Translations under genes and position numbers: made by a program
Part shown: positions 8,773 to 17,438 of the stretch, one piece after another
Numbering within the stretch: the first letter of the stretch is position 1
How the letters are laid out: each line of letters starts with the position of its first letter
Source of the DNA: Vibrio sp. RE86
GTDB taxonomy: Bacteria > Pseudomonadota > Gammaproteobacteria > Enterobacterales > Vibrionaceae
Length of the DNA: 64,000 nt
Direction: 5' to 3'
Assembly (NCBI RefSeq): GCF_013114545.1
Contig: NZ_VTXI01000008.1
Span: 62,001-126,000 of the forward strand
Notes under the pieces: model-generated
Seen by the model: only the letters and a program-made list of their open reading frames with translations
Database searches by the model: none
Told to the model about the DNA's origin: nothing

Positions 8773-9576
8773 CTAATTCAACTTATTGATTAGTTTCAAT
8801 ATCTCTTCCGATACAAAAGGGGCATCTTGCCACAAAATAAAGTGCCCCTGCTCTTCAACTTCAATCAGCCTTTTCTCTCGTCCCATCAGTTTCTGCCGAG
8901 CGTATGTTGAGTTCCTTGGATCAGCAATCGTATCTTCGACACCGTGAATCAGAGTGACAGGCATAGAATCAAGCTCGTTCCAGTCTTGTTTACTAAGCCT
9001 TTCCAACTCTTGTGATAGTGGCATCATCTCGCCATTAGACGTCGCCCAATCCTTACTTAACGCCCAACTCACCAACCAACTGTCTGCAATGATGTTGTAC
9101 CATTTGGGCTCTTCGAGACTTGGCTCAAACGCAGGAGCAACCAGTACAAGTCCAGACACTAAATCAGGGCTTTGCAAGGCAAGAGAGAGCGCAATCGGCC
9201 CGCCAAGAGAATGCCCCACTATTACGTTAGCCTTATCATGAGAAAGAAGCGGAAGTATCGCCTTAGCTTGACTCTCTATGCTAGTGACCAACCTTGATTC
9301 GGAGGCGCCGTAGCCAAGACGATCAACTGCAAACAGCTCGTTACCTTTAAGCAATCTCGGATCCGTCAAGTAGCTCGAATAGGCTGAGTGACTTCCCGGT
9401 GAACCATGGATAAAGATCACCCGTGTGGAGGCATTAGGATTGTGAGCGGCAACATAGGCGAGCCCCTCATCGGTTTTATTGAGTGGTAAGTCATGTTCAA
9501 CTGCATAAGAAGGTTTAATTACAAACCCAGCAAGAAAACTGATTACTGTTTTGGCTATTACCGAACTGCGCTTCAC
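8773..9576 (-). CDS. Exported alpha/beta hydrolase
   Basis: The 267-residue protein has a signal peptide (basic MKRSS, hydrophobic core, probable cleavage after SYA near residue 25). An alpha/beta-hydrolase domain follows: oxyanion-hole strand IFIHGSPGSHSAY, nucleophile elbow GHSLGG, catalytic Asp region HGVEDTIADP and catalytic His in EQGHFI. All three catalytic residues are present, so it should be active, probably in the periplasm, on an unknown ester or similar substrate. Start is GTG with AAGGAG upstream (9588-9593). It converges on metA with only 10 bases between stop codons. Confidence 0.85.
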   Translation of the reverse strand: MKRSSVIAKTVISFLAGFVIKPSYAVEHDLPLNKTDEGLAYVAAHNPNASTRVIFIHGSPGSHSAYSSYLTDPRLLKGNELFAVDRLGYGASESRLVTSIESQAKAILPLLSHDKANVIVGHSLGGPIALSLALQSPDLVSGLVLVAPAFEPSLEEPKWYNIIADSWLVSWALSKDWATSNGEMMPLSQELERLSKQDWNELDSMPVTLIHGVEDTIADPRNSTYARQKLMGREKRLIEVEEQGHFILWQDAPFVSEEILKLINKLN

Positions 9577-9697
9577 TCTATCTCCTTACATAACAACAAC
9601 TAAATGCAATACTTGTCGCATAGTTACATGGACCTACTAATCAGACCGAACAAATTGCGTAATATATTCACAACGCTCACAAAATTGTTTTAGGCTT

Positions 9698-10423
9698 ATG
9701 CGCTGTACACTGTTACTTCTCTTCCCTTTGCTCATCTCGGGCTGTGTCACCGTAGACGCAACCAATTCTGATACCCCACAGGCAAGTGATAAACAACGCT
9801 CTGAAGCACGCATTGCTTTAGGAATGGGATATTTAGAACAAGGTAACATGATAAAAGCACGAGAAAACCTAGAAAAAGCCTTAGACCATGATCCAAACTT
9901 CTACCGTGCACAGCTTTCTATGGCGCACTATTTTGAGCAAGTCGGTGAAGATGATTCTGCTGAAAAGCTGTATAAGACGGCATTAAGACAGCACCCTAGA
10001 AACGGCAATGTGTTGAACAACTACGGTACATTTTTGTGTAAACAAGAAGAGTACACACTGGCCGACAAATACTTCAATAAAGCCATTGACCAACCCTACT
10101 ACTACTTAATTTCAGCCAGCTACGAAAATGCGGCGTTCTGCGCGTTAAAGGCAGGTAACAACGAACAAGCCACGCAATATTTCAATCGCTCGTTGGATCA
10201 TCAACCGAATCGCCCGAGCTCAATGCTCAATCTTGCTAAGTTAGAAATTGATAGTGGAGCCTACACCGAAGCTCGTCTCCGTTTGATGCAGTTTCATAAG
10301 CGTTATGGTCTACGTAAGCCATCACTACGATTAATGGTCGATTTGGAACAAAAGGCAGGAAATAAAGCGCTAGAGAATAAATATCGCAGTGAATTGGAAA
10401 AGTTGGAGCAGTCTACAGGCTAA
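9698..10423 (+). CDS. PilF/PilW-like TPR lipoprotein
   Basis: The 241-residue protein has a short signal peptide ending in the lipobox LISGC (Cys 16), so it is a lipoprotein. The rest is tetratricopeptide repeats (about residues 38-205), including the PilF-type pattern NNYGTFLCKQEEYTLADKYF followed by YENAAFCA. PilF/PilW lipoproteins help the type IV pilus secretin assemble in the outer membrane. The usual Vibrio pilW sits in the rlmN-rodZ-ispG neighbourhood; this copy lies elsewhere, so it is probably a second paralogue, perhaps serving another secretin. The gene is monocistronic. Confidence 0.75.
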   Translation: MRCTLLLLFPLLISGCVTVDATNSDTPQASDKQRSEARIALGMGYLEQGNMIKARENLEKALDHDPNFYRAQLSMAHYFEQVGEDDSAEKLYKTALRQHPRNGNVLNNYGTFLCKQEEYTLADKYFNKAIDQPYYYLISASYENAAFCALKAGNNEQATQYFNRSLDHQPNRPSSMLNLAKLEIDSGAYTEARLRLMQFHKRYGLRKPSLRLMVDLEQKAGNKALENKYRSELEKLEQSTG

Positions 10424-10426
10424 TCA

Positions 10427-10618
10427 CTATTTGCGTCTCTGTTTAGCTTGGTTCTTTCGCCGTTTGTAGTGGGCGAGTTTGGCGTTTATTGTGTGGTGCT
10501 CTCTATAGACAATGACGATAAAACCCAAAATACCAGCAATAAGCAGAAGCGCGAATAACCAAAGCAAGCTATCACACACCCAGTCAGGTTCGCAGGGCAT
10601 ATAAATCTCAAACTCCAT
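10427..10618 (-). CDS. Small single-span membrane protein
   Basis: The 63-residue protein has a short N-terminal segment with two cysteines (residues 9 and 15), one hydrophobic helix (about residues 17-40) and a strongly basic C-terminal tail rich in Lys and Arg. By the positive-inside rule the tail is cytoplasmic. A GGAG ribosome binding site stands before the ATG. It follows rlmF on the same strand with a gap of 27 bases and may be co-transcribed with it. I do not recognise the family. Confidence 0.6.
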   Translation of the reverse strand: MEFEIYMPCEPDWVCDSLLWLFALLLIAGILGFIVIVYREHHTINAKLAHYKRRKNQAKQRRK

Positions 10619-10645
10619 ATACCCTACTCCTCTATTGCTAGGTCG

Positions 10646-11692
10646 TTAGCTCTTAAGCTTTAACCACTTCTGGCGTTCAGACTCACTCTTAAAGGTCCAT
10701 GCCATAAAACGGCTCACCTTTTGTCCTTGGCTCATTTCGACAATGCGGACTTCCTGAGCGCCCGCTTTCTCTAGGTTTTTACGTAACCATCTAACGTTGT
10801 CTTTTTTCGAGATAAGTGTACTAAACCACAACACTTGCTTGGCAAACTCTCGGCTTTCAAACGCCATGTTTTTCACGAACTCAGCTTCACCGCCCGGGCA
10901 CCAAAGTTCTGCTTTTTGTCCACCAAAGTTAAGTATAGGTGAACCCTTCGCTTGCGATTTTATGTTAGCCTGACCGCGCTTATCTTTATTCGCGGATAAG
11001 TTTCTTATCTTGCGCTCGGTACCCTGCTGCGCTTCTTGCAAAGACTTGTGAAACGGCGGATTACACGTCGTTACGTCATAGAATTCGTTGGGTTGAATAA
11101 TACCTTTGAAAAAATGACGACTCTCTTTTTGTAGGCGACTCTCGACACGCCCCTTCAGCACAGGGTTATCTTGAGCAATCTTATTCGAGTTCTCGACAGA
11201 CACCGCGTCAACATCTGAACCAACATAGTGCCAACCATATTCAGTAGCACCGACAATCGGGTAGATACAGTTTGCACCAACGCCAACATCTAACGCTCTC
11301 ACCTGATTGTGTTTGAGCGATCCGTTCTCACTGCCTAGCAACTCCGCTAATCGATGAATATAGTCTGCTCGCCCCGGAATAGGCGGACATAAGTAGCCCT
11401 CGGGAATATCCCAAACAGTGACGTTGTAGTGATAGGCAAGCAAGGCTTTGTTGAGTAGCTTCACCGCTAGAGGGTCGGAAAAATTAATGCTCGCATCGCC
11501 TTTTGGATTCTTGATGACGTGCGTTTGTAACTCAGGTAACGCCTCAACCAACTTAGCGAAGTCATAACGGCCTTGATGGACATTGCGCTTATGTAAACCA
11601 GTCTTACCTTTAACCGTCACCACTTTCATAGTTGGGGTACTGGCATCTTTCGTTGGCTTACTTTGACGATGAGGTTTGTTTGGACGAGTCAT
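10646..11692 (-). CDS. rlmF: 23S rRNA m6A1618 methyltransferase
   Basis: The 348-residue protein methylates N6 of A1618 in 23S rRNA. Motifs: S-adenosylmethionine-binding region [14 protein letters not shown] (about residues 109-122) and the catalytic N6-adenine motif CNPPFHKS, the NPPF tetrad diagnostic of this class, followed by the RlmF-type Gln-rich turn. The N-terminus is a basic, unstructured tail, as in homologues. It lies 4 bases downstream of the YgjP-like gene, so the two are probably an operon. Confidence 0.95.
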   Translation of the reverse strand: MTRPNKPHRQSKPTKDASTPTMKVVTVKGKTGLHKRNVHQGRYDFAKLVEALPELQTHVIKNPKGDASINFSDPLAVKLLNKALLAYHYNVTVWDIPEGYLCPPIPGRADYIHRLAELLGSENGSLKHNQVRALDVGVGANCIYPIVGATEYGWHYVGSDVDAVSVENSNKIAQDNPVLKGRVESRLQKESRHFFKGIIQPNEFYDVTTCNPPFHKSLQEAQQGTERKIRNLSANKDKRGQANIKSQAKGSPILNFGGQKAELWCPGGEAEFVKNMAFESREFAKQVLWFSTLISKKDNVRWLRKNLEKAGAQEVRIVEMSQGQKVSRFMAWTFKSESERQKWLKLKS

Positions 11693-11696
11693 AGCA

Positions 11697-12200
11697 CTAC
11701 TTTTTCTTATTAATTTCTTGGTAAATCATGTACAGACGAGCATCAAGCTCTAGTTGATGGTAGTCCGGTTCCATGTGACAACAAAGTTGGTAGAACGCTT
11801 TATCGTGTTCTTTCTCTTTAATATGCGCTAACTCATGAACCACCAGCATTCTTAACAGTGGCTCAGGGGCATTCTTAAAGATACTGGCAATTCGAATTTC
11901 GTTTTTCGACTTAATCTTGCCACCATGTACTTTCGCGACGTAAGTATGCAAACCCAACGCATTATTGATCAGGTGGATCTTGCTGTCGTAAATCACTTTG
12001 CTAAGCGGCGCCGTCTTCTTCATATAACGATTCTTAATCGCCATCGTATATTCAAACAGAGCTTTCTCGCTTTTAATATCGTGATTGCTTGGGTAGCGTT
12101 TTTCAAACCAAGAGGTAAAACGACCCGACTCAATCATTTGAGTCACAGGAGTGAGGATATGTTCAGGATAGCCTTGAATGTAGCGAAGTAGAGGGTTCAT
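11697..12200 (-). CDS. YgjP-like zinc metalloprotease
   Basis: The 167-residue cytosolic protein contains the zinc-binding motif [22 protein letters not shown] supplies two His and the catalytic Glu, and the following His is the probable third ligand. This arrangement is that of the YgjP/DUF45 family, whose substrates are unknown. The ATG at 12200 ([12 protein letters not shown]) is chosen because GGTGAC lies a few bases upstream; an earlier start at 12233 would add 11 residues. The gene is placed just upstream of rlmF. Confidence 0.82.
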   Translation of the reverse strand: MNPLLRYIQGYPEHILTPVTQMIESGRFTSWFEKRYPSNHDIKSEKALFEYTMAIKNRYMKKTAPLSKVIYDSKIHLINNALGLHTYVAKVHGGKIKSKNEIRIASIFKNAPEPLLRMLVVHELAHIKEKEHDKAFYQLCCHMEPDYHQLELDARLYMIYQEINKKK

Positions 12201-12324
12201 AGTCACCGTTAAGAGCCATTGAATCAGCGGCAAAAATTAAGGGCGGTAAGTCTAACCTATTCACACTTGCCATTCACGGCCTTTTCGTTAAACTCTGCGC
12301 CATAGATAACCGCAGGAAACCACC

Positions 12325-12555
12325 ATGAAACGTTTGGTACTATACGTAAAAGACAAATGCCCACACTGTAAAGACGCGCAGCGTTACTTAGATTCTAAGG
12401 GTTATAAGTACAGACTGACCAACGCGAAAATGCAGCGCGGCCGTAAAGAGCTAGATGCGATCGGTGCACGCTCTCTGCCTGTTCTTAAAATTGGTGACCG
12501 CATTATGATTGGTTGGAATCCAGGTAACTTTGAGAAGATGTATAACGCTAAGTAA
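12325..12555 (+). CDS. Small glutaredoxin-like protein
   Basis: The 76-residue protein has a thioredoxin fold with the redox motif CPHC at residues 12-15, a cis-Pro loop in SLPVLKIGD and a C-terminal GWNPGNFEKM segment. It should act as a cytosolic dithiol oxidoreductase of the NrdH/glutaredoxin group, with an unknown partner. Divergent from the ygjP-rlmF operon, it ends in a strong hairpin shared with the convergent RND operon. Confidence 0.85.
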   Translation: MKRLVLYVKDKCPHCKDAQRYLDSKGYKYRLTNAKMQRGRKELDAIGARSLPVLKIGDRIMIGWNPGNFEKMYNAK

Positions 12556-12588
12556 ACGCGAACATCGCCAATAAACTTCACAATTAGT

Positions 12589-12627
12589 AAGGCCTGAGAG
12601 TCAATTTGATTCTCAGGCCTTATTTCT
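12589..12627. terminator. Bidirectional terminator
   Basis: Perfect stem AAGGCCTGAGA (12589-12599) with TCTCAGGCCTT (12611-12621), 11-base loop and only a short T-rich tail on each side. It sits between the convergent glutaredoxin gene and the RND operon. Confidence 0.75.
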
Positions 12628-12653
12628 AAATGTTATTCGTACAAGTGCAATAC

Positions 12654-15600
12654 TTACGCTGTGGCTTGTGGTTTTCCTCGTTTACCAGTCACGAGGTTTT
12701 TCAACTTGGTAAACAACCCTTTTATATCCTCAAGCATCAGGTATAAACAAGGGACAAGTACCAAAGTAAGTAAGGTTGCAAACAACACAGCAAAGCCAAG
12801 TGCGACCGCCATTGGAATCACAAATCTCGCCTGCAAGCTCGTCTCGAACATGATCGGCAAGACACCAACAAAGGTGGTAATTGAGGTCAAGGTAATCGCT
12901 CGGAATCTCGCGCAGCCCGCTTCTATCACCGCTTCTTTGATGCTAACTCCCCTAGCTCTCACTTGGTTAACGTAGTCAGTCATCACCAAAGAATCATTCA
13001 CCACTACGCCCGCAGCCGCAATAAGGCCAAAGGTCGACATCATGCTAAGGTCGAGCCCAAACCAATAGTGGCCCCATATTGCGCCAGTTAAGCTGAACGG
13101 AATAACGGACATAATAATCAGTGGTTGCGCGTAGCTTTTTAGTGGAACGGCAAGCAAGATGTACACAATGATCATACCGGCAATAAAGAAGATGATTTGC
13201 TCATTTTGCTGAGCTTGCTGCTCTTCAATAGTGCCACCAAGTTCACTTTTCACGCCTGGGTAGCGACTCAGTATCTCTGGTATAACGTCGCTATTGATCT
13301 GCTCAACGATCTCATTAGGTTCAACCAATTCTTCATCAATGGAGCCGTAAACGTAAACACTGCGATATCCACCCTCTCGGCGAATACTACTCACACCCGG
13401 CTTCTGATTGATCTCAACCACGTCGCCAAGCATCACCTTTTTACCTTCTGGGGTGGTGATAATGGCGTAACGCAGTGACGAAAAAGCTTCGCGGGTCAGT
13501 TTCGGGTAACGCACCATGACTTTGATCTCTTCACCATCACGTAGTACGCGTTGTGCTTCTCCGCCATAGAAACTTCCGCCAACTTGCGTGGCAATATCAA
13601 ACAGATCCAAGCCCAGATCGTAAGCAACGGGAGCAAGAGACAACAACACCTCCTGACTACCAGAATCGATAGAAGAAGAAATGTCGAACAGGCCTTGTTG
13701 CTGTTGAAGACCAATGATGAGATCGCGACCAGCGGCGTTTAAGCTCTCAATGTCTGAGCCGTATAATAAAAAGCCGAATTCATCGCCCTTTTCATCATCG
13801 TTAACGTTATCCGACACATTCAGCATCTTTAACCCCGGAATCGTCGGAATGCGTTCACGCCATCGCCTTGCCAATTCAAACGTGTTGAACGGCCTTAGCT
13901 CTTCATCGACCAAAGGAATCACCAAACGCCCTTCTTTTCTGCCTTGGCTGAACGTGAGAATATCACGCACCATTTTCTGGCCAGTTTCTTGTTCAATCTC
14001 CTCATCAACAGTCAGTACTGTCGATTCGATCAGCTTTAAGGCTTCAATGGTTTGCTCACTCGACACATTGTCATTCATCACCAATTTGATACTCGGGAAG
14101 TCATGAGGAACTTTAGGTGATGGCACAACACGAACATAGCTAGCCATCACCAATGCGATACTCACTGCAAGCACGCCAACAAAGCCAGCAAATACGCTCC
14201 ACCGCCAATGGGTACACCATTGAATAAAACGCTTGTATGGACCATTGATAAAGCCAAAGAAACGCGTGTTAAATCTGTCTCGCCAACTGCCTTTCTTGAT
14301 TGGCTTAAATGTCGTGTGAGCCAAATGCGACGGTAAAATCAGCTTGGACTCAATCAGACTGAAAAACAGACACAAGATCACGATAGAGGCAATACCAAAG
14401 AAGAAGGCTCGCTCTATCCCTTTTGACATTAGGAAAGGCGCGAACACAGCCATCGTTGTAAGTACACCGAACGTCGCAGGCGTCGCGACTCGCTTAGCTC
14501 CGCGAACGACATTTTCAATACCACCGCCATGCTTTTCTATTTCGCTGTACGCACTCTCCCCAATAACGATGGCGTCATCAACGACAATACCCAGCACCAT
14601 AATAAAGGCAAACAGTGAGATGATGTTGATGCTAACGCCAATCGCTGGCATCAGCATAACTGCGCCTAAGAAGCAGACAGGAAGACCCACCATTACCCAC
14701 ATCGCAAGCTTTACGCGCAAAAACAGACTCAACATTAATGCGACAAGCACCGCACCTTGAAGCAAGTTTTTCAACATCATGTCGAGTCGAGCGTTCAAGT
14801 AGTAGGTCATATCGACGAGAGTTTTGATCTTGAGATCGGCAGGTAGAGTCTGATTCTTCTGCTCAATGTAGGCTTTGACCGATTCAGCCACCGTCACCAT
14901 ATTTTGGTCTTTCGTCGCCTTCACCGACAGATACATGGCGTTTTGACCGGAGTATCGGAAGTAACGGTCATCTTCCGTAAAGCCGTCTTTAATCGTAGCG
15001 ATATCTTGAAGTAATACTTTTCCACCATTCGGCCCGATCTTTACTGGAATATCGCGAAATTCTTCACCGCTATAATATTGGTTCTCAATACGTACCGAGA
15101 TCATCCCTGCGTTCGTTCTGACCTCACCCGCTGAATAGTTAGCCGAGTAGCGCTGAATTGCTTTACTGACATCATTGAGCGTTAAGCTGTATTTCTGCAA
15201 AACGCTCGGTTCTACTTCAATCGCTATCTCATAATCAGGTGAACCCAATTCCACCAGAGCGACATTGTTCAGTTGCAGCAACTCATCTTCGATCTGTTTG
15301 GCAATGGGTTTAAGTTCGAGCAAGGTTCTGTCACCCACCAACGCCATCTCAATTACATCTTGTCGCCACTCATATTGGTAAACCTGGATCGGCTCCATGG
15401 CATCAGGGAAATTGGAGGTTGAATCTACCTTTTGCTTAACCTTATCCAATACAGAGTCAATGTCTTCATCGACCCCAATCTCCAATTCGATATTGCCGCT
15501 TCCTCGATAAGCAGTAGATACCGCTTTTTTGATGCCCGTAACATCTTTAATCGACTCTTCGAGCTTAATCAGAATGCTCTCTTCAATTTCTTGAGGTGAA

Positions 15601-15779
15601 GCCCCTGGGTATTGCGCACTGACATTGATGTAATTCACTTCAATGTTTGGGAACATCTGACGCTGAATAAACAGGAAACTAACGGTGCCCACAATCAAAA
15701 TGAACGCCATCATTAAATTAGCGGCAACGGAGTTATTAGCGAAATAGGCGATCAACCCTTTCTGTTTCGACTCTTCCAT
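12654..15779 (-). CDS. RND efflux pump inner-membrane transporter
   Basis: The 1041-residue protein is an AcrB/MexF-type proton-driven exporter: N-terminal transmembrane helix, large periplasmic porter domain, five helices, then a repeat of this plan. The helix-4 pair VVDDAIV carries the two Asp residues of the proton relay, and the N-terminal region has the family pattern PNIEVNYINVSAQYPGASPQEIE. Length equals the family norm. GGGAGG is 4 bases before the ATG. It follows its adaptor gene by 9 bases. No outer-membrane channel gene is in the operon, so it probably uses a shared TolC. Substrates cannot be deduced. Confidence 0.92.
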   Translation of the reverse strand: MEESKQKGLIAYFANNSVAANLMMAFILIVGTVSFLFIQRQMFPNIEVNYINVSAQYPGASPQEIEESILIKLEESIKDVTGIKKAVSTAYRGSGNIELEIGVDEDIDSVLDKVKQKVDSTSNFPDAMEPIQVYQYEWRQDVIEMALVGDRTLLELKPIAKQIEDELLQLNNVALVELGSPDYEIAIEVEPSVLQKYSLTLNDVSKAIQRYSANYSAGEVRTNAGMISVRIENQYYSGEEFRDIPVKIGPNGGKVLLQDIATIKDGFTEDDRYFRYSGQNAMYLSVKATKDQNMVTVAESVKAYIEQKNQTLPADLKIKTLVDMTYYLNARLDMMLKNLLQGAVLVALMLSLFLRVKLAMWVMVGLPVCFLGAVMLMPAIGVSINIISLFAFIMVLGIVVDDAIVIGESAYSEIEKHGGGIENVVRGAKRVATPATFGVLTTMAVFAPFLMSKGIERAFFFGIASIVILCLFFSLIESKLILPSHLAHTTFKPIKKGSWRDRFNTRFFGFINGPYKRFIQWCTHWRWSVFAGFVGVLAVSIALVMASYVRVVPSPKVPHDFPSIKLVMNDNVSSEQTIEALKLIESTVLTVDEEIEQETGQKMVRDILTFSQGRKEGRLVIPLVDEELRPFNTFELARRWRERIPTIPGLKMLNVSDNVNDDEKGDEFGFLLYGSDIESLNAAGRDLIIGLQQQQGLFDISSSIDSGSQEVLLSLAPVAYDLGLDLFDIATQVGGSFYGGEAQRVLRDGEEIKVMVRYPKLTREAFSSLRYAIITTPEGKKVMLGDVVEINQKPGVSSIRREGGYRSVYVYGSIDEELVEPNEIVEQINSDVIPEILSRYPGVKSELGGTIEEQQAQQNEQIIFFIAGMIIVYILLAVPLKSYAQPLIIMSVIPFSLTGAIWGHYWFGLDLSMMSTFGLIAAAGVVVNDSLVMTDYVNQVRARGVSIKEAVIEAGCARFRAITLTSITTFVGVLPIMFETSLQARFVIPMAVALGFAVLFATLLTLVLVPCLYLMLEDIKGLFTKLKNLVTGKRGKPQATA

Positions 15780-15788
15780 AACGCCTCC

Positions 15789-16934
15789 CTACTTGCTGAG
15801 TTGACTATCTTGAACAGTCACTTCAACTTGCAGTCCAGTTTGCGGATATTCAGGCACGGTCAAAACAATCTGATCATCGTCACTAAGACCTTGGTTTATC
15901 AGCATGAATTCTTTTTCTGCACGTAACACGTTGACGACTCTTGGTTCCAACTGATTGTCGCCGTTCACCACCCAGACTTGGCGATTATTGACGAGCTCCT
16001 GAGGCAGACGATAGATGTGTTTGAGCTCTTTACCTGAAAACTGCACTTCCACATAAGAGCCAAACTGCATCGGATCATGGTCGCTTTCAATCGCATAAGG
16101 GTCTTCAACTCGAACCACCATATTGATCATTCGTGTGCTGCTATCAATCACACCGAGGTCACGGTCAATGATACCTTCACGCTGAGTATTAGAAATTCCT
16201 CTTTGAATAACTTGTGCAGGAAGGCCCGCGTAATCTTTCGGTAAAAAGGCGCTATCAAACCCTGCAATAGGTATGCGAATTTCCCCCGCTTCAACGTTGT
16301 TCAAGGTCGCCACATGAGCACCTGCGGAGATAAACTGGCCAACACCAATGTCTTTTGAGATTACAAGGGCATCATATGGTGCAATCACTTTACAGTTTTC
16401 AAGATCACGATTAGCTCGTTTAAGTGCCGCTAGTGCCGACTTCACCTGAGCATCGGCACTGAGCAACTGCGGCTTGCGTAAATAGAGGTCCGTCACCTGT
16501 TTTTCAGGGAGTTTTTTTGCCTGACGCTTAGCGACTTCTGCTCTCGCTTTTTCTTCGATTAAAGCCGCTCTAGCACTTGCTAATTGAGCTTCGGCTTGCA
16601 ACACCGCCGCTTGATAGTTATCACTTTCAACGCTAAACAGCACTTCTCCGCGTTTCACGATTCCACCAACCACAAAATTAGGGTGCCAACTGGTGACCTC
16701 GCCAGATACTTGCGCTGAGAGTTGAGTGACTTCTACAGGTTGAAGTTCTCCATGGCTGGTAATCACGACTTTATGATCACTAGAGTGCAATGTAGCAACT
16801 TTCACTACAGGTGGAGCTTTCGGTGGTTTGCTGTCTAGTGATTCGGGACCACTTGAAGCGATAGCTTGATAGCCCGCGTAAGAGCCTCCTAAGATAATTA
16901 GAGGCAATAACCAACGTAACGGTTTAGTCGTCAT
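15789..16934 (-). CDS. RND periplasmic adaptor (membrane fusion protein)
   Basis: The 381-residue protein has an N-terminal membrane anchor (about residues 8-27, no lipobox Cys), then lipoyl half-motifs around a coiled-coil hairpin (about residues 100-175, rich in Ala, Lys and Glu) and beta-barrel domains, the order found in RND adaptors. It links the inner-membrane pump to an outer-membrane channel. The start is supported by AAGGA 8 bases upstream. It is the first gene of a two-gene operon; no dedicated regulator is adjacent, as the upstream region abuts the terminator of the rof/modF operon. Confidence 0.9.
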   Translation of the reverse strand: MTTKPLRWLLPLIILGGSYAGYQAIASSGPESLDSKPPKAPPVVKVATLHSSDHKVVITSHGELQPVEVTQLSAQVSGEVTSWHPNFVVGGIVKRGEVLFSVESDNYQAAVLQAEAQLASARAALIEEKARAEVAKRQAKKLPEKQVTDLYLRKPQLLSADAQVKSALAALKRANRDLENCKVIAPYDALVISKDIGVGQFISAGAHVATLNNVEAGEIRIPIAGFDSAFLPKDYAGLPAQVIQRGISNTQREGIIDRDLGVIDSSTRMINMVVRVEDPYAIESDHDPMQFGSYVEVQFSGKELKHIYRLPQELVNNRQVWVVNGDNQLEPRVVNVLRAEKEFMLINQGLSDDDQIVLTVPEYPQTGLQVEVTVQDSQLSK

Positions 16935-17101
16935 TTGTGTTCCTTGTTAGTTTTTTTAATCACAAACATTCGTTCGCAGATCTCTTTGGATCGTACGCAT
17001 GAGTAAAGCTTCGACACCAACTCAAAGAAAATTATCCAAGAAAGCCTGTCTATTTTATAAGATTTCTTTATCAATTTTACTCAATACATTCTCTTCATGA
17101 A

Positions 17102-17134
17102 AAGAAAAAGCCCGACACTTCAGTAGTGTCAGGC
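17102..17134 (-). terminator. Rho-independent terminator of modF-rof operon
   Basis: On the minus strand, AGCCTGACACT pairs with AGTGTCGGGCT (one wobble pair, 5-base loop), then a run TTTTTCTTTT. Confidence 0.85.
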
Positions 17135-17192
17135 TATAAGTTAAAGAATTTCACACCAGCGAACAGGCATTTAGAAAGGAGAAAATAAACCC

Positions 17193-17438
17193 TCAGACAA
17201 ACCGTTTGACCCTAAAGTGAGGGTTTTCTACCAGCACGTCGAGTTTAGTCAGGTTATCGAGCACCACTAGTTGCTGCTCAGTTTCGGTTTCTAGCTTAAT
17301 GCACTCTTGCTTGTTCTCATCACGTGCCGTGTCTAAAGCGGTGCCCTCGATACACTCACCCAACTTTAACGTTAGCCGCACTGGGTAACGGTGCATACAG
17401 ACGATTTCAATGTAATCGTAATCCCCACAGCTAATCAT
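17193..17438 (-). CDS. rof: Rof-like Rho-binding antiterminator protein
   Basis: The 81-residue protein begins MISCGDYDYIEIVCMHRYP, closely resembling the Rof/YaeO start (NCDDYDNLELAC), and continues with a small beta-barrel ending in LVVLDNLTKLDVL. Rof of E. coli binds the Rho primary site and inhibits termination. The ATG at 17438 fits homologues; an upstream in-frame start (17453) would add five residues. It overlaps the 3' end of modF by 8 bases, suggesting coupled translation, an association for which I know no explanation. Confidence 0.72.
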   Translation of the reverse strand: MISCGDYDYIEIVCMHRYPVRLTLKLGECIEGTALDTARDENKQECIKLETETEQQLVVLDNLTKLDVLVENPHFRVKRFV

